A DNA stretch of 58,633 bases from NCBI GenBank assembly GCA_009695305.1, contig SIBG01000015.1:1-58633 (forward strand), given 5' to 3'. A program made the translations under genes and the position numbers. Below are positions 35,303 through 42,935 of the stretch, piece after piece (the stretch's first letter is position 1; the number at the start of each line of letters is the position of its first letter). The DNA comes from Opitutus sp. (lineage in GTDB: Bacteria > Verrucomicrobiota > Verrucomicrobiia > Opitutales > Opitutaceae). The notes beneath the pieces are model-generated. The model did not search any database. It saw only the letters and a list, made by a program, of their open reading frames with translations, and was not told the origin of the DNA.

Positions 35303-36061
35303 TCATTCGCCGAGAAACCGCTGCAAATTTCCCGTCGCGATCCGCGTCGCCACGCGGGCTGGCACACCGGCGGCCGTGAGCTTCGCCACCTCCGCCGCCG
35401 TGATCAGAAACGGTGTGTGCGAGCCGAACACGAGCTGACGCGGGGAAACTCTTGCGAGCAGATCCGCCACCGTCCGCTCCCATTCGGCCAACGACAGGTC
35501 CGCCAGCAACCGAGGGTGCCTCGGCAAGAGTTCCCTGATCTCCGGCCGATACATTCCCATCGCCAGCACCGGCAACTGCGGGTGCCGCGCAAGGAACGTG
35601 CCCATTGCCTTGGTCGGCACGCCTTTGATCCGCAGCGCGAAATATTCGTGCCGCTCATCCACCAGCCGCACTTGCACAATCAACCGCCGCCGGCGCCGTT
35701 GCAGCTCCCCCACCAGTTCATCCGCGACGCGCGAGGTCAGCCGATAGTTGTGATAGTTCGGCAGCACCCGCACGGCGATTACGCGCGGGTCCGCCGCGCA
35801 CGCCGCCAATTCCTCGCGCCAGTTGGCGAGCGCGAGATTAATCACCGGCACCGGCACGAGCGCCGCGATGCCTCGCGTCGCGCGCAGCAATGCCCGATTC
35901 GCCGGTCCCGGCTCGGGGGCGAACACCGCATCCAGCGGGGACACCAGCGCGCGGCGAATGCCGTGGCGATGCAAGTGCTCGACGAGTGAGCGCGCATCAT
36001 GGGCCGGCAGAAACGCAAACGGCCACCGGCCGATCCAGGTGTTGGCATCGAAGAGCGTCAT
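35303..36061 (-). CDS. amidohydrolase-2-like protein lacking metal ligands
   Basis: 252 residues. It resembles the upstream partner in its (beta/alpha)8 organisation, but the N-terminal metal motif reads LFDANTWIGRWPF, with Asn7 and Trp9 where the partner has His7 and His9. Near the C-terminus FGSHTPF replaces the partner's YGSDLPV, so the catalytic aspartate position is also lost. This predicts a non-catalytic or differently catalytic member, perhaps a structural or regulatory partner. The start at 36061 overlaps the partner's stop (ATGA). A longer reading in this frame up to 36823 only shadows the upstream gene. Confidence 0.75.
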   Translation of the reverse strand: MTLFDANTWIGRWPFAFLPAHDARSLVEHLHRHGIRRALVSPLDAVFAPEPGPANRALLRATRGIAALVPVPVINLALANWREELAACAADPRVIAVRVLPNYHNYRLTSRVADELVGELQRRRRRLIVQVRLVDERHEYFALRIKGVPTKAMGTFLARHPQLPVLAMGMYRPEIRELLPRHPRLLADLSLAEWERTVADLLARVSPRQLVFGSHTPFLITAAEVAKLTAAGVPARVATRIATGNLQRFLGE

Positions 36062-36825
36062 GGCAGCTGCAGCAAGGCGCGCGCGTTGTCGCGCAGGATT
36101 TTTCGCTGCGTCGCGGCGTCGAGCGCCGAGCCGGTGACGCGCGCGATGGCCACCGGCAGGTCGCGCACTGGCAGGTCCGAACCGTAGAGCACGCGGCCGG
36201 CGCCGAGCTTTTCGACGGCATATTCCATGAGTCCCGTCTCCGGCGCCGCGCCCGACGTGTCGACCCAGAGATTTTCGCACGATTTCGCGGCGAGCACCCC
36301 ACGGACACCGCAGCCGGTGAGATGCGCCATGATGATCCGCACGTTGGGAAACCGCCGCGCGAGCGTGGCCACGTCTTCCGGATCGGTATGGAAGGCCCGC
36401 TGCTTGATCTTGGTCATGCTCCACGCGTGCTGCAGCACGACGAGTCCGTGCACTTCGGCTGCGGCCATCACCGGTCGCATGCAAGCAGCGCGCGCGTTGT
36501 TGGCGATCTCCAGCTTCAGCCCGCGGAAACCCCGTCCGACGGCGCGCGCAACTTCGCGCCCGACCGCCCGCTCGCCGAGGGTGGGATTGAGATAGCAGAA
36601 CCCGACAAAATAATCCGGATGCCAACGCAGCAGTAGCGCGGTCTCGTCGTTGATCAGCGCAACCTGCGCCGCGGTTTGCGAACGACTGAAGGCCAGCACA
36701 TCGCCCAGCGCGACCATCCGCTCGATGCCGAGCGCCCGGCCCCGGGCCACCAGCGCGTCCACCGCGGCGCGGCTGCGCCCCTCGCGAAAGCAGACGGGAT
36801 GCGTGTGGACGTCGATAATGCACAT
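36058..36825 (-). CDS. amidohydrolase family 2 metal-dependent hydrolase
   Basis: 255 residues with intact amidohydrolase-2 motifs: MCIIDVHTHPV (His7, His9), LVVLQHAWS, IIMAHLTGCG and VLYGSDLPVRD with the catalytic aspartate. Members are TIM-barrel lactonases, decarboxylases (ACMSD-like) or 2-pyrone-4,6-dicarboxylate hydrolases that need a divalent metal. A sugar or uronate lactone is a reasonable substrate given the neighbours, but this is inference. The gene starts 101 bases from the divergent epimerase-like gene and is the first gene of the two-gene operon. Confidence 0.8.
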   Translation of the reverse strand: MCIIDVHTHPVCFREGRSRAAVDALVARGRALGIERMVALGDVLAFSRSQTAAQVALINDETALLLRWHPDYFVGFCYLNPTLGERAVGREVARAVGRGFRGLKLEIANNARAACMRPVMAAAEVHGLVVLQHAWSMTKIKQRAFHTDPEDVATLARRFPNVRIIMAHLTGCGVRGVLAAKSCENLWVDTSGAAPETGLMEYAVEKLGAGRVLYGSDLPVRDLPVAIARVTGSALDAATQRKILRDNARALLQLP

Positions 36826-36926
36826 GAAAGATTTAGCGGATTGCGCTTGGCAACCGGGAGGCTGCGGCCGCGAAATGAGGCTGGCAAGCCCGGGCGGCCT
36901 TCCCGCCTAGCCTCGCTGCAAATTTC

Positions 36927-37958
36927 ATGAGCTCCGCCCCAACCACCGATCGCGAGATCGAGCTGCTGCTGTCGCAGCCGACTCCGGCGGTCGTCGAGTG
37001 CCTGCGCCGGCTCGACGGCGAATTCATGGTGCTCGGCGTTGGCGGCAAAATGGGCACGTCGCTCGCGGTGATGCTGCGGCGCGCGCTCGATAGCGCCGGG
37101 AAGAAATCCACGACCGTCTATGGCGTGTCGCGATTCAGCCGGTCCGAGGCACGCGCCGAACTCGCTGGTTTCGGGGTGAAGACGCTCCCGTGTGACCTGA
37201 CGCATCGCGCGGATGTGGTGGCGCTGCCGGCGGTCGCGAATGTGCTTTATCTCGCCGGACAGAAATTCGGCACGGATGCGGCGCCGGGCGAAACCTGGCT
37301 GCAAAACGTGGTCGTTCCAGCGCTCGTGGCGCCGCACTTCCGCAGCTCGCGCCTCGTGGTATTTTCGACGGGCTGCGTCTATCCCTTCGTGCCCACGAAC
37401 GGCCCGGGCGCCACCGAAGCGACGCCGGTTGCCTTCGTCGGTGAATACGCGAGCACCTGCGTCGGCCGCGAGCGAGTGTTCACGCACATGGCGGGCGCGT
37501 TCGGCACGCGGCAGCTGATGCTCCGGCTCAATTACTCCGTCGAGCTGCGCTACGGCGTGCTCGTCGACATTGCGACCAAGGTGTTCCGCGGCGTGCCGAT
37601 CGACCTCTCGATGGGCTGGCTCAATTGCATCTGGCAGGGCGACGCCTGCGCGCGGGCCATCCAGTGCCTCGAACACACTGCCAACCCGCCGCGCATTCTT
37701 AATATCACCGGCCCGGAAAAACTCCGTATTCGCACCCTTGCCGAAGAATTCGGCCGCCGGCTCGGCCACGCCCCCGTGCTCACCGGCACCGAGGCGCCCA
37801 CGGCCTGGCTCGCTGACGCCAGTGAATCGCTCGCGCTCTTCGGGCCGCCGGCGGTTTCGACCGATGAGATGATCACCCGCATCTCCGAGTATGTGCGCGC
37901 CGAAGGCCGGCTGCTTGGCAAACCCACGCACTTCGAGGCGCGGGACGGAAAATTCTAA
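36927..37958 (+). CDS. NAD-dependent epimerase/dehydratase-like protein with altered active site
   Basis: 343 residues with an extended-SDR-like Rossmann fold. The N-terminal region MVLGVGGKMGTSLAVML (about 34-50) has a variant of GxxGxxG; VLYLAGQKFGT, VVFSTGCVYPFV and the late ARAIQCLE follow the family order. The catalytic Tyr-x-x-x-Lys should lie at EYASTCVGRERV, where the lysine position is Cys, so ordinary epimerase chemistry is questionable. It is the first gene of an operon with the DHDPS-like gene (six bases apart) and the M20 hydrolase (three bases further), divergent from the amidohydrolases. Confidence 0.75.
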   Translation: MSSAPTTDREIELLLSQPTPAVVECLRRLDGEFMVLGVGGKMGTSLAVMLRRALDSAGKKSTTVYGVSRFSRSEARAELAGFGVKTLPCDLTHRADVVALPAVANVLYLAGQKFGTDAAPGETWLQNVVVPALVAPHFRSSRLVVFSTGCVYPFVPTNGPGATEATPVAFVGEYASTCVGRERVFTHMAGAFGTRQLMLRLNYSVELRYGVLVDIATKVFRGVPIDLSMGWLNCIWQGDACARAIQCLEHTANPPRILNITGPEKLRIRTLAEEFGRRLGHAPVLTGTEAPTAWLADASESLALFGPPAVSTDEMITRISEYVRAEGRLLGKPTHFEARDGKF

Positions 37959-37964
37959 ACCACC

Positions 37965-39011
37965 ATGGATCTTCGCCGCCATCTACTCGCCGGTCACGTC
38001 ATCCCCGCCCACCCGCTAGCGCTCGATGACCGCCGTCATTTCTCCGAGAAGCACCAGCGGGCGCTCACCCGCTACTATCTCGCCGCCGGGGCCGGCGGAC
38101 TGGCGGTCGGCGTGCATTCGACACAGTTCGAAATCCGCGAGCCAAAGCACGGCCTCCTCAAGCCCGTGCTCGCGCTCGCCGCGGAAACCACCGCCGCGGA
38201 GGTGCGCCGCACGCCTCGCGATGTCGCCTTGATCGCCGGCGTCTGCGGCCGCACCCGGCAGGCCGCGGCCGAGACGGAGCTCGCCCACGGGCTCGGCTAC
38301 CACGCGGCGCTGGTCAGCATGGCGGCGTTCAAGACCGAGCCGGAGACCGAGATCATCGCGCACGTTTCCGCCATCGCGGAGATTTTGCCGATCGTCGGAT
38401 TTTATCTGCAGCCCGCCGTCGGCGGGCGCGCGCTGAGCTTCGCGTTCTGGCGGCGGTTCGCGGAAATCCCGGCGGTCGTCGCCATCAAGATCGCGCCCTT
38501 CAATCGCTACCAGACGCTCGACGTCGTGCGTGCGGTCGCCGCAACCGGCCGGGATGATGTCGCGCTCTACACCGGCAACGACGACACGATCGTGGCCGAT
38601 TTGCTCACGCCGTTTCCCACCGTCAGCGGCGGGCCCAAACACGCCCGCCGCATCGTCGGCGGCCTGCTCGGTCATTGGGGGTTGTGGACGCACGCGGCGG
38701 TGCGGCTCTTCCACGAGGCGAAACTCGCCGCCGGTCGCGCCCAGCTCGACACCACGTGGCTCACGCGCGCCGTAGCCGTGACCGACATGAACGCCGCGGT
38801 CTTCGACGCCGCTCACCAATTCAGCGGCTGCCTCTCGGGCATTCTCGAGGTGCTGCGCCGGCAGGGACTCGTCGGCACGAATCATTGCCTCAATCCTCGC
38901 GAGGTGCTTTCGCCCGGCCAGGCCGCCGAGCTCACCCGGGTGAGCCGGGCCTATCCCGATTTGATCGACGACGATTTTGTCGCCGCGCACCGCGACGCCT
39001 GGCTGCGTTGA
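37965..39011 (+). CDS. DHDPS (DapA/NanA)-family aldolase-like protein
   Basis: 348 residues, a class I aldolase TIM barrel. Lys175 in VVAIKIAPFNRYQT is the probable Schiff-base lysine, and Tyr147 in IVGFYLQPAVGG corresponds to the conserved catalytic tyrosine. The N-terminal substrate-binding GTTGE loop of true DapA is changed to GAGGLAVGVHSTQF, so the substrate is not aspartate semialdehyde. Relatives cleave or dehydrate 2-keto-3-deoxy sugar acids, sialic acid or related compounds. The C-terminal extension (about 300-348) is helical. It is translated just after the epimerase-like gene and before the M20 hydrolase. Confidence 0.82.
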   Translation: MDLRRHLLAGHVIPAHPLALDDRRHFSEKHQRALTRYYLAAGAGGLAVGVHSTQFEIREPKHGLLKPVLALAAETTAAEVRRTPRDVALIAGVCGRTRQAAAETELAHGLGYHAALVSMAAFKTEPETEIIAHVSAIAEILPIVGFYLQPAVGGRALSFAFWRRFAEIPAVVAIKIAPFNRYQTLDVVRAVAATGRDDVALYTGNDDTIVADLLTPFPTVSGGPKHARRIVGGLLGHWGLWTHAAVRLFHEAKLAAGRAQLDTTWLTRAVAVTDMNAAVFDAAHQFSGCLSGILEVLRRQGLVGTNHCLNPREVLSPGQAAELTRVSRAYPDLIDDDFVAAHRDAWLR

Positions 39012-39014
39012 ACC

Positions 39015-40157
39015 ATGTCCACCCGGTCACCGCCGCAATCCAGCGAGGAGCTGCTCGCGCAGCTGGTGTCGTTCGACACCGTCAACCCGCACTTCGGCGG
39101 CCCGGTCGGTGGCGAGGCGGCGCTGGCGGCGCACCTCGAAACGCTCGCGCGCAGCTGGGGCCTCGCGACTCGTCGCTGTCCGGTCGACGAGCACCGCTTC
39201 AATCTCCTTATCACCTGCGAAGCGGCTCCGGGCAGTGAGTGGCTGATTTTCGAAAGCCACCTCGACACCGTGAGCACCGTCGGGATGACGATCGCACCCT
39301 ACGCGCTGCGCGCCGACGGCGACCGGCTCTACGCCCGCGGCGCGTGCGACACCAAGGGTTCCGGTGCCGCGATGCTGTGGGCGCTGCGCACACTCGCGCG
39401 CGAACCGGTCCGACCCCGCCACCTCGCGGTGCTGTTCGCCGTGGACGAAGAGGCGCACATGACCGGAGCCCGGGCCTTCGCGGCGGCCGAACTCGCCGGC
39501 CTCGCGCCGCTGCGCGGGCTTATTGTCGGCGAGCCCACGCAATTGCGCCCAGTCGTCGCGCACCACGGCGTGGTCCGGTGGCGCACGACCACACGCGGGA
39601 TCGCCGCGCACTCCGCCGATCCCACGAAGGGCCGATCCGCCATCTCCGCGATGACCCGGGTGATCGACGCACTGGAGTCGCATTACGTGCCGCTCGCCAA
39701 CCGCACCGACCTGCTCACCGGTCGCGCCGCCGCGAGCATCAATCTCATTCGCGGCGGCTCCGCCGTGAATATCATTCCCGACTCCTGCGAGATCGAGTGC
39801 GACCGCCGCCTCGTGCCCGGCGAAACCGCTGAAGCCGCGCTCGCCGCGCGCGACGCCACGCTCGCCGGTTTCGCGGTGGAGCATGATCGCGTCTACCATG
39901 TGCCGCCGTTGCCCGCGGCATCCGGTCGCCCCCTGCTCGCTTGGGCGCAGCCCGCGTTTGAGCAATGTGGTCTCGATGCGACCGCGACCGGCGCCGCCTA
40001 TGTCACCGATGCGAGCCATTACGCGGCCGCCGGCGCCCCCAGCCTCGTGCTCGGGCCCGGCGATCTCGCGCAAGCCCACACCTGCGACGAGTGGCTTTCC
40101 CGGCAGCAGCTTGAGGCGGCGACCAAACTCTACTCCGCGCTCATGCGGCTGGCGTAG
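39015..40157 (+). CDS. M20-family (ArgE/DapE-like) metallohydrolase
   Basis: 380 residues. The zinc ligands and catalytic residues expected for the family are visible: FESHLDTVS (His82, Asp84), ARGACDTKGSGAAM (Asp112) and AVDEEAHMTG (Glu145 base, Glu146 ligand). A dimerisation domain (GVVRWRTTTRGIAAHSADPTKG onward) is inserted, and SHYAAAGAPSLVLGPG near the C-terminus resembles the last His-containing ligand region. It hydrolyses an N-acyl amino acid, dipeptide or N-acyl amino-sugar product. As third gene of the epimerase/aldolase operon it may deacylate an intermediate. Confidence 0.85.
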   Translation: MSTRSPPQSSEELLAQLVSFDTVNPHFGGPVGGEAALAAHLETLARSWGLATRRCPVDEHRFNLLITCEAAPGSEWLIFESHLDTVSTVGMTIAPYALRADGDRLYARGACDTKGSGAAMLWALRTLAREPVRPRHLAVLFAVDEEAHMTGARAFAAAELAGLAPLRGLIVGEPTQLRPVVAHHGVVRWRTTTRGIAAHSADPTKGRSAISAMTRVIDALESHYVPLANRTDLLTGRAAASINLIRGGSAVNIIPDSCEIECDRRLVPGETAEAALAARDATLAGFAVEHDRVYHVPPLPAASGRPLLAWAQPAFEQCGLDATATGAAYVTDASHYAAAGAPSLVLGPGDLAQAHTCDEWLSRQQLEAATKLYSALMRLA

Positions 40158-40266
40158 TCTCGTCGCGACTGTTCGCCCCCAGTCCGGTTGGTCGCCTGAC
40201 CGGGCCGAACGTCCGTCGGTCCGAACCCGGGCTTGCGGATGGCGAATTTAACGGCACGCTTCGGTC

Positions 40267-40521
40267 ATGACGCGTCAGGTAACAATTGAGCTGCCCGAGG
40301 AAGCCGCCCAAGCGATCAACATCAGGCCCGAGCAGTTGCCGCGAGAGTTACGCGAAGCGGCCGTGTTACTCTGGTTTGAGGAGGGCCGGCTATCCCAAGG
40401 CCAGGCGGCAGCGGCGTTGGAGCTGCAACGGGGGGAGTTTTTCGATGTGCTCATGGCTCATCAGATTTCTCCGGTCCAGATGACGCCGCAACAGCTCGAA
40501 GATGAGTTCCGGCGCACTTGA
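40267..40521 (+). CDS. UPF0175-family antitoxin
   Basis: 84 residues. The pattern ITIELPEEAAQAINI...LPRELREAAVLLWFEEGRLSQGQAA is that of UPF0175, small DNA-binding-type antitoxins paired with PIN-like toxins. The ATG of the toxin gene starts inside the last 20 bases of this gene. The 109-base gap before it (40158-40266) holds an imperfect GC-rich hairpin and no other recognised feature. Confidence 0.8.
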   Translation: MTRQVTIELPEEAAQAINIRPEQLPRELREAAVLLWFEEGRLSQGQAAAALELQRGEFFDVLMAHQISPVQMTPQQLEDEFRRT

Positions 40522-41002
40522 ACGTTGGGTGGTAAATGCGTCGCCGATCATTCTGCTGGCGAAGGCGGGAGTCGTTCATCTGTTGCCCAAACTATGCCGC
40601 GAACTGGTCGTGCCAGCCGGCGTCTTGGAAGAAGTCCGACACGGAAAACTCGCGGATGCCGGCCGAGCCTGGCTTGAGACCGGTGGCCGCGCGTTCTTGC
40701 GGAAGATCCCGGACTTGCATCCGGTGCTTGAGGGTTGGGGCGGCGGGGCCGGCGAAGCGGAAGTCATTTCTTGGGCGCTGCGAAACCCGGGGTTTGCTGC
40801 GATTCTCGACGATCGTGCGGCGCGAGCGCTGGCTACGCGGCATAGCGTGCCGGTGCTTGGTTCGCTGCGCGTCATCGTGATGGCGAAAGAGCGGGGATTA
40901 ATCCCTCAGGCCCGCCCGGTGCTGGAAAAACTACGCGGAGCCGGCGCCTATGTCAGCGACTCGCTGATTGATCGAGCCATCGTCCTGGCTGGCGAAACTT
41001 GA
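40502..41002 (+). CDS. DUF3368 PIN-like toxin
   Basis: 166 residues. The N-terminal VVNASPIILLAKAG and AILDDRAARALA carry the acidic positions expected in PIN-domain ribonucleases (N/D near 11, E in AGEAEVIS, DD in ILDDR). In type II systems the toxin cleaves RNA until bound by its antitoxin, here the overlapping UPF0175 gene. The first Asp of typical PIN domains is Asn (VVNASP), which is usual for DUF3368. Confidence 0.8.
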   Translation: MSSGALERWVVNASPIILLAKAGVVHLLPKLCRELVVPAGVLEEVRHGKLADAGRAWLETGGRAFLRKIPDLHPVLEGWGGGAGEAEVISWALRNPGFAAILDDRAARALATRHSVPVLGSLRVIVMAKERGLIPQARPVLEKLRGAGAYVSDSLIDRAIVLAGET

Positions 41003-41038
41003 AACCCACACCGGGCTGCGCCCGCGCGCGACCGCCGG

Positions 41039-41146
41039 TGGTTTGATTTGGGCACGCCGGCACCACTCGACCCGCGCACTACCGGCATTTTCATTACGCG
41101 CGTAAATATTGAACAGATCTTGAAGCAGGAAGGCATCATCGAGTAA
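41039..41146 (+). pseudogene. possible 3' fragment of an unidentified gene
   Basis: In the frame following the toxin stop, the 35 codons before TAA at 41144-41146 read WFDLGTPAPLDPRTTG and then IFITRVNIEQILKQEGIIE. This looks like a genuine protein C-terminus rather than random sequence, but no start or upstream domain is found. It fills the 157-base gap between the toxin and ribulokinase and may be the tail of a deleted gene. The origin was not recognised. Confidence 0.3.
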
Positions 41147-41159
41147 CTCAACCACCCCC

Positions 41160-42830
41160 ATGTTCACCCTCGGCATCGACTACGGCACCAACTCCGTCCG
41201 CGCGCTCGTCGTGCGCTGCGCCGACGGCGCGGAACTCGGCTCCTGCGTCGTCAACTATCCTTCCGGCCAACAAGGCGTCCTCCTCGACGCGAAAGACCAC
41301 AACCTCGCCCGCCAATTTCCCGGCGATTATCTGTTCGGACTCGAAAGGAGCGTGCGCGGCGCGCTCACCGCGGCGAAAAAGCAGCGCGGTTTCGATCCCG
41401 CGAAAGTCATCGGCCTCGGCGTTGATACCACCGGCTCAAGCCCGATCCCCGTCGATGCGCGCAACCGCCCGCTCGCCCTCGACCCGAAATGGAAAAAAAA
41501 CCTCCACGCGCAGTGCTGGCTGTGGAAAGACCACACCAGCTGGCGCGAGGCGGCGCGCATCACCGAGCTCGCCGCACAACACCGCCCGCAGTTCATCGCC
41601 AAGTGCGGCAACACCTACTCGTCCGAATGGTTCTGGTCCAAAATCTGGCACTGCCTCGCCGTCGCGCCGAAAGTCTTCGACGCCGCGCACTCGTGGGTCG
41701 AGTTCGCCGACTGGGTGCCGTCCGTCCTCGCCGGCGTTACCGATCCCACGCAGGTCAAACGCGGCATCTGCGCCGCCGGCCACAAGGCGCTTTACTGCGA
41801 CGAGTGGGGGGGCCTCCCCGACCAGGAATTTCTCGCCCGCCTCGATCCGAAACTCGCCGCCCTTCGCGACCGGCTCTACGCCCGCGCCTACGATGCCACC
41901 GAACCCGCCGGAGAACTCTGCGCCGCCTGGGCGGCGAAACTCGGGCTGCCCGGCGGCATCCCGATTGCGATTGGCGAATTCGATGTTCACTACGGCGCCA
42001 TCGCCTGCGGCGTCGCTGAGGGCACGCTCGTCAAGGTCATTGGCACTTCGACCTGCGACTGTGGCGTCGTCTCCGCCGACCAAAACATTCCCGACATCCC
42101 CGGCATCTGCGGCATCGTGCGGGGCGCGATCCTCCCCGGCTTCTACGGCCTCGAGGCCGGCCAGTCCGCGGTCGGCGATATTTTCAAATGGTGGGTCGAG
42201 GTCGTCTGCGGAGGGGAGGCCGCCCTTCACGCCCGCCTCACCCACGAGGCCGCGCGCCTCGCGCCCGGCCAGAGCGGCCTGCTGGCGCTCGACTGGAACA
42301 ACGGCAACCGCACCATCCTCGTCGACCCGTTGCTGACCGGCCTGCTCGTCGGCCAGACGCTGCACACCACTCGCGCCGAGATTTATCGCGCACTGATCGA
42401 GGCGACGGCGTTCGGCGCGCGCGCGATCATCGAGCGCCTGCGCGAATACGGCGTGCCGATCGACCGCGTCGTCTGCGCCGGCGGCATCGCGGAAAAAAAT
42501 CCCCTGCTCATGCAAATTTACGCCGACATCACCGGCTGCACGATGGCGGTCTCCGGTTCGTCGCAGACCTGCGCCCTCGGCTCCGCGATCTCCGCCGCCG
42601 TGCTCGCCGGCGCGCATAAAAATTTCGCCGCCGCCCAGCGCGCGATGGTCCCGAGGCACCTGAAGCGCTACCGGCCCATCGTGAAAAATCACAAAATCTA
42701 CGATCAACTCTACGCGCTCTACCGCCAGCTCCACGACGCCCTCGGTGGCCTCAGCAAGACGGCCAGTCTCGGCCACGTGATGAAAGAGCTCCTCGCGATC
42801 AAGGCGAAGCAGGCGGCTGGAATTTCCTGA
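41160..42830 (+). CDS. araB: ribulokinase (FGGY family)
   Basis: 556 residues, close to the usual length. The ATP-binding start FTLGIDYGTNSVRALV (about 2-17), GLGVDTTGSSPIPVD, WKDHTSWREA, the substrate-region EFDVHYGAIACGV and KVIGTSTCDCGV, and the C-terminal GGIAEKNPLLMQIYADITG are all characteristic of L-ribulokinase rather than xylulokinase. It phosphorylates L-ribulose to L-ribulose-5-phosphate in arabinose breakdown. Neither araA nor araD is within the window, so the pathway is incomplete here. It is 157 bases after the toxin and 105 bases before the sulfatase. Confidence 0.9.
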   Translation: MFTLGIDYGTNSVRALVVRCADGAELGSCVVNYPSGQQGVLLDAKDHNLARQFPGDYLFGLERSVRGALTAAKKQRGFDPAKVIGLGVDTTGSSPIPVDARNRPLALDPKWKKNLHAQCWLWKDHTSWREAARITELAAQHRPQFIAKCGNTYSSEWFWSKIWHCLAVAPKVFDAAHSWVEFADWVPSVLAGVTDPTQVKRGICAAGHKALYCDEWGGLPDQEFLARLDPKLAALRDRLYARAYDATEPAGELCAAWAAKLGLPGGIPIAIGEFDVHYGAIACGVAEGTLVKVIGTSTCDCGVVSADQNIPDIPGICGIVRGAILPGFYGLEAGQSAVGDIFKWWVEVVCGGEAALHARLTHEAARLAPGQSGLLALDWNNGNRTILVDPLLTGLLVGQTLHTTRAEIYRALIEATAFGARAIIERLREYGVPIDRVVCAGGIAEKNPLLMQIYADITGCTMAVSGSSQTCALGSAISAAVLAGAHKNFAAAQRAMVPRHLKRYRPIVKNHKIYDQLYALYRQLHDALGGLSKTASLGHVMKELLAIKAKQAAGIS

Positions 42831-42832
42831 TC

Positions 42833-42858
42833 TTTCACCACGGCGGTCACGGATGAAC
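42833..42858. repeat. dispersed repeat related to 33063-33105, reversed
   Basis: TTTCACCACGGCGGTCACGG followed by ATGAAC is the reverse-complement type of the TTCATCCGTG...CCGTGGT repeat. It lies in the 105-base gap between ribulokinase and sulfatase. Confidence 0.35.
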
Positions 42859-42935
42859 CCGGCCAGGATCCAAACCCGCCATGCTTGCCGAACCCGGTTC
42901 GGCTGACCACGCTCCGCTCACGCCCCACTCCACCC

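Noticed and set aside
36062..36823. Longer version of the downstream amidohydrolase
   Set aside because: The added part is an Arg/Ala-rich shadow of the upstream amidohydrolase; a proper start with fold motifs is at 36061.
40183..40226. Imperfect inverted repeat between the M20 and antitoxin genes
   Set aside because: The stems pair poorly and match none of the palindrome families, so it was not annotated as a REP-like element.
41436..42776. 446-residue reading frame opposite ribulokinase
   Set aside because: High-GC antisense shadow, rich in Arg/Gly/Ala/Asp with no motif, while the plus-strand ribulokinase is intact.
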